Assembly (NCBI GenBank): GCA_002298665.1
Contig: DBKW01000017.1
Coordinates: 1-6,948 of the forward strand
Reading direction: 5' to 3'
Origin: Verrucomicrobia bacterium UBA740
Lineage (GTDB): Bacteria; Verrucomicrobiota; Kiritimatiellia; RFP12; UBA1067
Length of the DNA: 6,948 bases
The position numbers were made by a program, and so were the translations under genes. The notes beneath the pieces are model-generated. The model was given only the letters and a program-made list of their open reading frames with translations. It did not search any database and had not been told where the DNA came from. Below are positions 1-5,314 of this stretch, in pieces (positions within the stretch are counted from its first letter, which is position 1; each line of letters begins with the position of its first letter).

Positions 1-36
1 TAATACCCCCCGCCTAACGTCCGGCGCGTCATCTTG

Positions 37-65
37 TTTACTTCAGTCCGCAGAAATGGTATACT
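37..65 (+). promoter_or_regulatory. Predicted sigma-70-type promoter of rimO
   Basis: The -35 candidate TTTACT (37-42) is separated by 17 bp from the -10 hexamer TATACT (60-65). TGG directly before the -10 (57-59) makes it an extended -10 element. The expected transcription start, about 7 bases past the -10, is near 72. That is only about six bases before the rimO ATG at 78, so the mRNA would be almost leaderless. This comes from consensus matching only. Confidence 0.6.
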
Positions 66-77
66 ACTCAGCAACCA

Positions 78-1352
78 ATGGCAACCAAGAAGAAAATCAA
101 TAAAACGTTGGCGCTCGTCTCGCTCGGCTGCGCCAAGAACGCGGCCGACCTGGAGGTCCGCGCCGGCAACCTCCTCAAGGAAGGCTTCACGCTTTCGCCC
201 GATCCCGACCGGGCGGACGTCGTCGTCGTCAACACCTGCGCCTTCATCAAGTCCGCCCGCGACGAAGCGGAGGCGGAAATCACGCGCGCGGTCCAGCTCA
301 AGGCGAACGGCAACTACAAAACGGTGGTGGTGACGGGGTGCTATCCCCAGCGCTATCCGCACGCGAAGGCCAAGTTTCCCGGCGTGGACGTCTGGCAGGG
401 CGTTCCCCAGGACTGGATAGAGCCGAAGATGCCGGGCTTGCGCTTCACCGGCAAGGCCTTCGCCTATCTCAAGATCGCCGAGGGCTGTGCGCACCGCTGT
501 TCCTATTGCGCCATCCCGGCCATCCGCGGCAAATACCGTTCGCGTCCGGAGAAGTCCATTTTGCGGGAGGCCAAGGCGCTGCTGGAAAGCGGCTGCCGCG
601 AACTCAACATCGTCGCCCAAGACCCCATGCTCTACGGCATCGACTCGAAGGAAACGCCGCGCCCGACGCTCGTGCGGCTTCTCAAGAAGATAGACCGCCT
701 GCCGGGCCAATTCTGGGTGCGCGTCCTCTACACCTACCCCAACGAAATCACGGAGGAGTACCTCGACTGGCTCAACACCTCGCCGCACGCGGTGAAGTAC
801 GCCGACGTCCCCCTGCAGCACACGGAACCGGCGATCCTGGAGCGCATGAACCGCGGACCGGCCATCGAGGCGACGCGCGTCGCCGCGGACGCCCTGCGCC
901 TGGCCGTGCCGGGGATCACCTTGCGCACGACCGTCATGACGGGCTTCCCGGGCGAAACCGCCGCGCGCTTCGAGCGGATGCGGGCGGACCTCAAGCGCAT
1001 GCAATTCGACCATTTGGGCGCGTTCGCGTACAGCCCGGAGGAAGGCACCAAGGCCGTCACGATGCCGGGGCGTCCGTCCCGCGCCGTGGCGGAAATGCGC
1101 GAGAAGATCATCATGTCCGACGCCGAGGAACTCTGGCGGGAGCGCGCGAAACGCCAGATCGGCACCGTGCAGGAAGCGCTCGTCGTCGCCCCCGGCGTCG
1201 CCCGCCTCGCCAGCCAGGCCCCCGACGTGGACGGCGTCACCTATCTCGTCGCGCCGGCGGACGGCGAGGCGGTCTCGCCCGAGACGGGTAGCTTCGTGAA
1301 GGTGCGCCTGACCGCCGTGGACGGATTCGACTTCGAGGCCGAATGCGTGTAA
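78..1352 (+). CDS. rimO: Ribosomal protein S12 methylthiotransferase RimO
   Basis: RimO is a cytoplasmic radical-SAM enzyme with two iron-sulfur clusters that adds a methylthio group to a conserved aspartate of ribosomal protein S12. The 424 residues show the family's three parts. The N-terminal UPF0004 domain opens with SLGCAKN and has cluster cysteines C18, C54 and C88. The radical-SAM core has the CxxxCxxC motif at C137, C141 and C144 (GCAHRCSYCAIP). A TRAM-like RNA/protein-binding region fills roughly residues 360-424. Length is slightly below the usual 430-450, mainly from a short linker between C88 and C137. The related MiaB is less likely because the SLGCxKN opening and CSYCAIP context are typical of RimO. 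The ATG at 78 is the only start that keeps the SLGCAKN motif and fits the promoter; no Shine-Dalgarno sequence precedes it. The next gene begins one base after its stop. Confidence 0.95.
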   Translation: MATKKKINKTLALVSLGCAKNAADLEVRAGNLLKEGFTLSPDPDRADVVVVNTCAFIKSARDEAEAEITRAVQLKANGNYKTVVVTGCYPQRYPHAKAKFPGVDVWQGVPQDWIEPKMPGLRFTGKAFAYLKIAEGCAHRCSYCAIPAIRGKYRSRPEKSILREAKALLESGCRELNIVAQDPMLYGIDSKETPRPTLVRLLKKIDRLPGQFWVRVLYTYPNEITEEYLDWLNTSPHAVKYADVPLQHTEPAILERMNRGPAIEATRVAADALRLAVPGITLRTTVMTGFPGETAARFERMRADLKRMQFDHLGAFAYSPEEGTKAVTMPGRPSRAVAEMREKIIMSDAEELWRERAKRQIGTVQEALVVAPGVARLASQAPDVDGVTYLVAPADGEAVSPETGSFVKVRLTAVDGFDFEAECV

Positions 1353-1353
1353 T

Positions 1354-2289
1354 ATGACGCCTCCGCCGTCCATTCCCTACATCAACGAGGCCATCGCCAA
1401 CCGCGACTTCCGGTACTACATCTTCGATTGGGACGACAACATCCTCCACATGCCCACGACCGTCTTCATGGAGCGGCTGGGCGAAAACGGCGTGTGGGAA
1501 CCCATCGAGATCTCGACGGCCACCTTCGCGCAAGTCCGCACGGATACCGCCCATTACCGTCCGCCGCAGGAAGGCGGCTGGGACGCGGCGTTCCGCAATT
1601 TCAAGGACGAACCCCGCCACAGCCACTTCATAGAAGACACCGTCGCGGCGCTCGAGCGCATCGAACATGGCGAGAAGCCGGGGCCCAGCTACAATGCGCT
1701 CAAGGAAACGCTGCGCGAGGGCCGCCTCTTCGCTATCGTGACGGCGCGCGGCCATGCCCCCGAAACCATCGAAAAAGCCGTCCGCGTCTTCATAAAATAC
1801 GCGCTTTCGGAAGCCGAACGCGCGGAAATGATGTCCAATCTGCGCGGCTACCGCCGGTTTTTCGACAAAGTCGAGTATTTCGGCACGGATGCGCAAGAAC
1901 TGGACTACTACCTGCGGCTCTGCCGGTATGCCGCGGTCGCCAACCCGGACTTCTGGGCGCGCATGGCGCACGATCCCATCTACAAGGAAAAGCTCGCGAA
2001 CGCCTCCCGCGCCGCACGCACGGAACTGGCCAAGGAATTCGCCATCCGCGACTTTGTCGAGCACATCTTCCACACCCTCCAGCGCACGGACTGCCTCTGC
2101 CGGTCCATCGCCATCGGGTTTTCGGACGACGACAAGGCAAATGTCGCGCGCGTCTCCAACTTCATCCGTTCGGAACTCTCGAAGCGCTTCGACGGCTTCA
2201 AGTTCGTCGTCTACGACACGTCCGACCAGACGCTGGACAAGGGACGCAAGGTCTGCGTCCTCGGCCAACTCAACCTCCCGGGCTTCTAA
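1354..2289 (+). CDS. HAD-superfamily-like hydrolase of unknown substrate
   Basis: This 311-residue protein has recognisable HAD phosphatase motifs. Motif I is YYIFDWDDN (residues 21-29, candidate nucleophile D25 and acid/base D27). Motif II is IVTARGH (128-134, T130). An acidic motif IV is GFSDDDKANV (255-264). About 100 residues lie between motifs I and II and 120 between II and IV, so cap-like insertions are large; the 150-250 part is helical and rich in aromatic and charged residues. I could not assign the motif III lysine with confidence. There is no signal peptide or membrane segment, so it is probably cytoplasmic. The start is one base after the rimO stop (TAATATG) with no close Shine-Dalgarno; the nearest GAGG is 15 bases upstream. 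Translation therefore probably depends on rimO. The substrate is unknown; phosphatase activity is inferred from the motifs. A role linked to RimO is only suggested by the coupling. Confidence 0.75.
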   Translation: MTPPPSIPYINEAIANRDFRYYIFDWDDNILHMPTTVFMERLGENGVWEPIEISTATFAQVRTDTAHYRPPQEGGWDAAFRNFKDEPRHSHFIEDTVAALERIEHGEKPGPSYNALKETLREGRLFAIVTARGHAPETIEKAVRVFIKYALSEAERAEMMSNLRGYRRFFDKVEYFGTDAQELDYYLRLCRYAAVANPDFWARMAHDPIYKEKLANASRAARTELAKEFAIRDFVEHIFHTLQRTDCLCRSIAIGFSDDDKANVARVSNFIRSELSKRFDGFKFVVYDTSDQTLDKGRKVCVLGQLNLPGF

Positions 2290-2634
2290 ACCCGGTTATC
2301 GCGGACGAAAACAGTCCGGCGTCGGCCCGTCCCTCCCCTTTTCCCCTTAAGGGCAAAGTTCCGGAACACGCCCCCGCATCCGCCACGACCACCATCTCTC
2401 ACCCGTATCACGACGTCAAGAGACCGCGGTCTCTTGAGTAAAAGACCGTGGTCTCTTGGGTAAAAGACCGCGGTCTCTTGGGTAAAAGACCGCGGTCTCT
2501 TGGTGCTGAGACCGCGGTCTCTTGTCAATGTCTTGGGGACGCGACATCCGCGGGACGGGATAAACGACAGGAAGTGCCCCTATCGACCGGGGTTCCGCGC
2601 GTCTTTCCCCTGCAGAGAAGAACCGCGAGAGGCC
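2290..2634. other. Convergent intergenic region with a palindrome array
   Basis: This 345-base region lies between the 3' ends of the HAD-like gene (+) and tonB (-). Positions 2290-2416 are cytosine-rich, with a short stem-loop (CGGAC/GTCCG, 2302-2318), the palindrome CCCTTAAGGG near 2345 and TTCCGGAA near 2360. Positions 2417-2524 are the 22-bp palindrome array. Positions 2525-2634 hold a bulged stem-loop at 2570-2596 and nothing else recognisable. I see no convincing gene: reading frames through the array are repetitive, and 22 is not a multiple of three. No classical terminator with a T-run is visible for either converging gene. Confidence 0.7.
2417..2524. repeat. Five tandem 22-bp units with a 12-bp palindrome core
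   Basis: The core AGACCGCGGTCT starts at 2421, 2443, 2465, 2487 and 2509, exactly 22 bp apart. Four cores are identical perfect palindromes; the second has one change (ACCGTGGT). The 10-bp linkers are CTTGAGTAAA, CTTGGGTAAA, CTTGGGTAAA and CTTGGTGCTG, and every core is followed by CTTG. The first unit is flanked by CAAG on the left and so forms a perfect 20-bp palindrome (2417-2436). Each unit can form a hairpin in RNA from either strand (for unit 1, 8 bp of stem with a CGCG loop) or bind a dimeric protein in DNA. The linkers repeat rather than being unique, so this is not a CRISPR array. Function is unknown. Confidence 0.95.
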
Positions 2635-3291
2635 CTACTTCAATTGGAAACGGAGTTTCAGCCGGGCGACGGACGGCACGGACGTGTTCCCCGACTTCGC
2701 CGGAATGAATCTTGCATCGCGCACGGCGGCAAGCGCCGCGTCGTCCAACTCGGCGTAGCCGCTGGAACGGACAATCCGCGCAACCGCGACGCGTCCGTTC
2801 GCCCCCACCTCGATTTCAAGTTCCACTTCCCCCTGTTCGCCCCGTGCACGCGCACCCCGGGGATAGTCCGGCTTGATCATGCGCCGCGGACGCGGCGGCG
2901 CTTCGACGGTTGCCTGCCGAGGCGCCGCGGCAGGCGATGGGGAGGGGGGAGGCGGCGTTGGGGCGCGGCGCTTTTCTGGCGGGGGCGGCGGGGGCGCGGG
3001 AGATTCCGTTTCCGCCGCCGCAAGCGGGTCGGGGGGTGTGGACGCCGGAACATCCGGCGGCGGGGGCTGGGGCGGCGTCTGGGGCACCGGCTCGGCAGGC
3101 TTCACATCGGGGGGCGGGGACGCAAGCGGCGGCGCCTCCTGCACCTCCTCGGCGAAGGAAAGCTCCAGAGCCGACAAATCCAACTGGGGCAACCGGTCCG
3201 GGGCGGGGTCGGACATGAGGAATGCGGCGATTGCCCCGCCCAGCAGGGCGTGAACGCAAACGGAAAGCGCCAGAGCGGAAGAAAATCTCAC
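2635..3291 (-). CDS. tonB: TonB family energy-transducing protein
   Basis: TonB spans the periplasm and transmits proton-motive force, harvested by ExbB-ExbD, to TonB-dependent outer-membrane transporters. The 218 residues show the standard order. One N-terminal membrane anchor covers about residues 5-26 and carries the SxxxH signature (S10, H14) known to matter in TonB. A long proline-rich spacer covers about 52-135, with runs of prolines and some Pro-Glu and Pro-Lys pairs. The C-terminal domain covers about 138-218, with PDYP at 141-144 followed by the usual GxVxLxxxVxxxGxV-like strand pattern. The start is GTG at 3291, overlapping the exbD TGA as GTGA, so it is translationally coupled as the last gene of exbB-exbD-tonB. 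There is no good Shine-Dalgarno. The proline codons make the complementary strand rich in G-runs around 2938-3120. The receptors it serves cannot be told from here. Confidence 0.9.
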   Translation of the reverse strand: MRFSSALALSVCVHALLGGAIAAFLMSDPAPDRLPQLDLSALELSFAEEVQEAPPLASPPPDVKPAEPVPQTPPQPPPPDVPASTPPDPLAAAETESPAPPPPPPEKRRAPTPPPPSPSPAAAPRQATVEAPPRPRRMIKPDYPRGARARGEQGEVELEIEVGANGRVAVARIVRSSGYAELDDAALAAVRDARFIPAKSGNTSVPSVARLKLRFQLK

Positions 3292-3683
3292 GGCTCACGT
3301 CCCGCGACCTGAAAAGAGACCTTTTCAATGCCGCGCGCCTTAAGGTCGGCGAGCAACTCGAGTCCGTTCCCCAGGGAGGCTTTCCGGTCCGCCGCGATGA
3401 GGACCGGCAAATGCATGCCCGCCGCCTGCAACGCGGCGACCTTCGCCAGAAGCGCGGGCTTTTCCACGTCCATTCCGTTGAGCTGGAGGGAGTCGTCCGC
3501 CCGAATCGTCACGACAAGGCGCTCGCCCCGCTCTTCGGCGCCGGCCGCGCGCGGCAAATCCACCTTGACGCCGCGGTGGACGGCCATGTCGAAGATGCAG
3601 TAGATGAAGAAAACCAGCACGAGGAACATGACATCCATCAACGATGTCATTTCCAGACGTGCCCCTCGCCGGCGCCGGCTCAT
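3288..3683 (-). CDS. exbD: Biopolymer transport protein ExbD/TolR
   Basis: ExbD is the inner-membrane partner of ExbB in the proton-driven motor that energises TonB. The 131 residues are close to the family's usual length. A short basic cytoplasmic start (SRRRRGAR) precedes MTSLMDVMFLVLVFFIY. This is the single membrane helix (about 15-34), with D17 matching the essential proton-carrying aspartate of E. coli ExbD (D25). The periplasmic domain follows, with the typical VDLP at 41-44 and a strand-helix pattern ending VSFQV. The start ATG at 3683 overlaps the exbB stop by ATGA, and its TGA overlaps the tonB GTG by GTGA. All three proteins are therefore likely made in coupled fashion. TolR is the alternative name, but the adjacent TonB supports ExbD. 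Confidence 0.92.
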   Translation of the reverse strand: MSRRRRGARLEMTSLMDVMFLVLVFFIYCIFDMAVHRGVKVDLPRAAGAEERGERLVVTIRADDSLQLNGMDVEKPALLAKVAALQAAGMHLPVLIAADRKASLGNGLELLADLKARGIEKVSFQVAGREP

Positions 3684-4045
3684 TCGTCGACCTGGCTATC
3701 GAGCCAATTGTAGGGGAAAAGCAGAATCAGCGAGGCGACAAGCCCGGCCGCCGTCGTAATGAGCGCCTCGCCTATCCCCGCCGTGGCCGCGAGCGGATTG
3801 GCCGCGCCCCCCGCGGCGTTCAACGCGCCGAACGTCTGCATGATGCCCGTCACCGTGCCCAGGATGCCCAGCATCGGCTCGGCGGTTATGATCGTGGAGA
3901 CGATGACGAGTCCGCGCGCGTCGCGCTTGCCCGCGCGGAAAGCGGCCGCCTTCCAGATGAGAATGGCCATTCCCAGGATGGAGAGCGCCAGGATGGGCCA
4001 CATGACGGGTCCGCCCGCCAGAAACAACTCGACCAATCTCTTCAT
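3680..4045 (-). CDS. exbB: Compact ExbB/TolQ/MotA-family proton channel protein
   Basis: ExbB forms the inner-membrane pentamer around ExbD that conducts protons for TonB. From the ATG at 4045 the protein has 121 residues, about half the common 220-250. The start is typical (FLAGGPVMWPILALSIL, first helix about 7-31). The last two helices are well conserved: LGILGTVTGIMQTF with T64, and GIGEALITTAAGLVA with E93 and T98. These match E. coli T148, E176 and T181. What is missing is most of the cytoplasmic loop between helices 1 and 2: only about 20 residues separate them, and the usual Glu-Arg after helix 1 is absent. The frame is intact, so this looks like a compact form rather than decay. A TTG at 4057 would add four residues but sits directly on the hairpin's T-run. 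No Shine-Dalgarno precedes either start. The stop overlaps exbD by ATGA. Confidence 0.85.
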   Translation of the reverse strand: MKRLVELFLAGGPVMWPILALSILGMAILIWKAAAFRAGKRDARGLVIVSTIITAEPMLGILGTVTGIMQTFGALNAAGGAANPLAATAGIGEALITTAAGLVASLILLFPYNWLDSQVDE

Positions 4046-4055
4046 GAGAAAATGC

Positions 4056-4086
4056 AAAAGGAGGCCCGGTTCCTGCCGGACCTCCT
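4056..4086 (-). terminator. Terminator-like hairpin between the bS22-like gene and exbB
   Basis: On the - strand AGGAGGTCCGG (4086-4076) pairs with CCGGGCCTCCT (4069-4059) over 11 base pairs, one of them G-U. The loop is six bases (CAGGAA) and the stem is followed by TTTT. This is the form of an intrinsic terminator, though the T-run is short. It lies 10 bases after the stop of the 29-residue gene and ends only about 10 bases before the exbB ATG. There is no room for a separate promoter between them. It may act as a partial terminator that lowers exbB-exbD-tonB expression, or as a processing or translation-control element. Confidence 0.65.
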
Positions 4087-4096
4087 CCTGCGCGCC

Positions 4097-4186
4097 TTAC
4101 TTGTTTTTATGACGCTGCGCTTTCATGCGCTTGTCGTATTTATGCTTAGACATTTTTTTACGACGTTTCTTTTTGATAGAACCCAT
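4097..4186 (-). CDS. 29-residue basic protein, probable bS22-like (AURKAIP1/COX24 domain) ribosomal protein
   Basis: This tiny gene encodes 29 residues beginning MGSIKKKRRKKMSKHK and ending KAQRHKNK; 15 of 29 are Lys or Arg. The pattern MGS-x-x-KKRRK-x-M-x-K-x-K and the RHK-type end resemble the short bacterial AURKAIP1/COX24-domain proteins. These include bS22 of the mycobacterial small ribosomal subunit, reported near the decoding region. It is recognised from memory of the pattern, not by a search. Support for real translation is a strong AAGGAG six bases before the ATG. Codon use (AAA, CGT, TCT) also differs from the GC-rich neighbours and resembles highly expressed ribosomal-protein genes. 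It starts 47 bases after the hisG stop and ends in front of a terminator-like hairpin. It may share the hisG transcript; I see no clear promoter of its own. It was probably missed by length-filtered gene callers. Confidence 0.82.
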   Translation of the reverse strand: MGSIKKKRRKKMSKHKYDKRMKAQRHKNK

Positions 4187-4190
4187 GGTT

Positions 4191-4198
4191 TTCTCCTT
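4191..4198 (-). promoter_or_regulatory. Strong ribosome binding site of the 29-residue gene
   Basis: On the - strand the sequence AAGGAGAAAACCATG places a near-perfect Shine-Dalgarno AAGGAG six bases before the ATG at 4186. It is the clearest Shine-Dalgarno of any predicted gene start in the window; rimO, exbB and the HAD-like gene lack a good one. It supports this very short frame as a real gene. Confidence 0.75.
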
Positions 4199-4233
4199 GA
4201 TTACTGATTCGGCCGCTAAGCCGATGTTTCTGA

Positions 4234-5103
4234 TCAGAAAATGATTTTATTGAGCGGCAGCTCGATGATGCCCGTCGCGCCGGCGCCGCGGAGCTTGGGG
4301 ATGAGATCGCGCACGAACTTCTCTTCGACGACGCTTTCCACCGCGAACCAGTCGCCCCCGCTGAGCATGTTCACCGTCGGCGCGTGCAGAGCCGGCATGA
4401 GCTTGACCACGTCGTCCAGCGTCGCCTTGGGCGCATTGCACTTGAGGAGCACGCGGCGCTGCGCTTCCAAAGCGCCGATGAGCAGCATCTTGAGCTGCTC
4501 CAGTTTCGCGCGCTTTTCCGGATTCTTCCAGCTCTCCTTGTTGGCGATGAACCGCGTCGTGGACGTCAGAATCGTATCCACGATGCGCAGGTTGTTCGCG
4601 CGCAGCGAACTGCCCGTCTCCGTCAAATCCACAATCGCGTCCACGAGCTCGGGCGCTTTCACTTCCGTCGCGCCCCAGCTGAACTCCACGTCCGCCTTGA
4701 CGCCGTGCTTTTCCAGATAGCGCTTCGTGAGCCCGATCGCCTCCGTCGCGATGCGCTTGCCCTCCAGGTCCTTGACCGTCTTGACCGGCGAATCGTTGGG
4801 GACCGCCAAGACCCAGCGCACGGGATTGGACGTCGCCTTCGAGTAGCTCAGCTCGCAGATTTCCTCGACATGGCTCCCGTTTTCGTACACCCAGTCGTAG
4901 CCGCAGATGCCCGCATCCAGCAAACCAAGCTCCACATAGCGGCTCATTTCCTGCGGACGCAACAGACGACACTTGATCTCCGGGTCGTCAATCGAGGGAA
5001 TGTAACTGCGGCTCGAACAGGAAACGTTGAACCCCGCGCGCTTGAAGAGCGCGAAGGTCGATTCCTGCAAGCTGCCTTTCGGAAGTCCTAGTACTATCGC
5101 CAT
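4234..5103 (-). CDS. hisG: ATP phosphoribosyltransferase, long form (HisG)
   Basis: HisG catalyses the first, committed step of histidine synthesis: ATP plus PRPP gives phosphoribosyl-ATP. From the ATG at 5103 the protein has 289 residues, the size of the long form that carries its own regulatory domain and does not need HisZ. It opens MAIVLGLPKGSL, the usual start of the family. The PRPP-binding loop is DLTETGSSLRA at 159-169. The catalytic part reaches about residue 205 and is followed by a C-terminal ACT-like domain (about 212-289), which in characterised members binds histidine for feedback inhibition. A frame extending to a TTG at 5133 would add ten residues with no homology value; the ATG is preferred, with a weak AAGAAAG before it and an extended -10 promoter about 40 bases upstream. 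No other his gene is in the window. The bS22-like gene follows after 47 bases. Confidence 0.95.
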   Translation of the reverse strand: MAIVLGLPKGSLQESTFALFKRAGFNVSCSSRSYIPSIDDPEIKCRLLRPQEMSRYVELGLLDAGICGYDWVYENGSHVEEICELSYSKATSNPVRWVLAVPNDSPVKTVKDLEGKRIATEAIGLTKRYLEKHGVKADVEFSWGATEVKAPELVDAIVDLTETGSSLRANNLRIVDTILTSTTRFIANKESWKNPEKRAKLEQLKMLLIGALEAQRRVLLKCNAPKATLDDVVKLMPALHAPTVNMLSGGDWFAVESVVEEKFVRDLIPKLRGAGATGIIELPLNKIIF

Positions 5104-5314
5104 ATTTATCTTTCTTAGAGTCGGAAAACTCAAAACCGGAACTTATTATACCATTTATCGCCCGAAGATAAAAGAGAGAATTTTCAAAAGACTTCGCAAA
5201 TCCAACCGCCCGTCCGGAGGCCCTAGTCCGGAGGAAAAGCATGGGTTTTCTCCGCGGATGCGTCGATTACGCGCACAAAACGCGCCTTCCCGCGCTTTTC
5301 CGCCAATTTCCCCC
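5104..5314. other. Intergenic region between rsmE and hisG
   Basis: This 211-base region holds the hisG promoter and leader in its left part. It also has a direct repeat TCCGGAGG at 5213-5220 and 5227-5234, 14 bp apart. The part close to rsmE has only weak stems (for example GCGCG/TGCGC on the - strand) and no T-run, so no rsmE terminator is clear. A 41-codon + strand frame with a good Shine-Dalgarno begins at 5241 but looks fortuitous. No RNA gene is recognisable. Confidence 0.5.
5145..5173 (-). promoter_or_regulatory. Predicted extended -10 promoter of hisG
   Basis: Reading the - strand, TGGTATAAT (5153-5145) is a perfect -10 hexamer with a TGn extension. The -35 position 17 bp upstream (TTTTAT, 5173-5168) is a poor match, which is common for extended -10 promoters. 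The expected start near 5138 leaves a leader of about 35 bases before the hisG ATG at 5103. I see no attenuator, leader peptide rich in histidine, or riboswitch in so short a leader. Confidence 0.65.

Noticed and set aside
338..1291. Long overlapping frames inside rimO and other genes
   Set aside because: They are alternative-frame shadows typical of high-GC DNA, with Arg/Pro/Ala-rich translations and no recognisable motif.
2417..2524. CRISPR array
   Set aside because: The intervals between palindromes are only 10 bp and near-identical, there are no unique spacers, and no cas gene is present.
2286..2528. Protein-coding frames across the palindrome array (both strands)
   Set aside because: They translate the repeat into alternating RPRSL/ETAVS-type peptides because the array is open in several frames; the 22-bp period shifts frame each unit, and no ribosome site supports them.
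2570..2596. Bidirectional terminator formed by GGAA/CCCC with GGGG/TTCC arms
   Set aside because: The stem has a three-base bulge, only 4 bp on each side, and no T-run on either strand.
2938..3120. G-quadruplex-forming G-runs on the + strand
   Set aside because: The runs follow directly from proline codons of the TonB spacer on the other strand; no arrangement of four well-spaced G-tracts is clean enough to claim function.
4046..4057. TTG start for exbB giving four extra residues
   Set aside because: The TTG abuts the hairpin's T-run and has no Shine-Dalgarno; the ATG at 4045 gives the typical ExbB N-terminus.
4988..5242. 84-residue - strand frame starting at 5242 with GGAG upstream
   Set aside because: It crosses the hisG promoter and overlaps the hisG coding start in another frame; the well-supported hisG explains the region.
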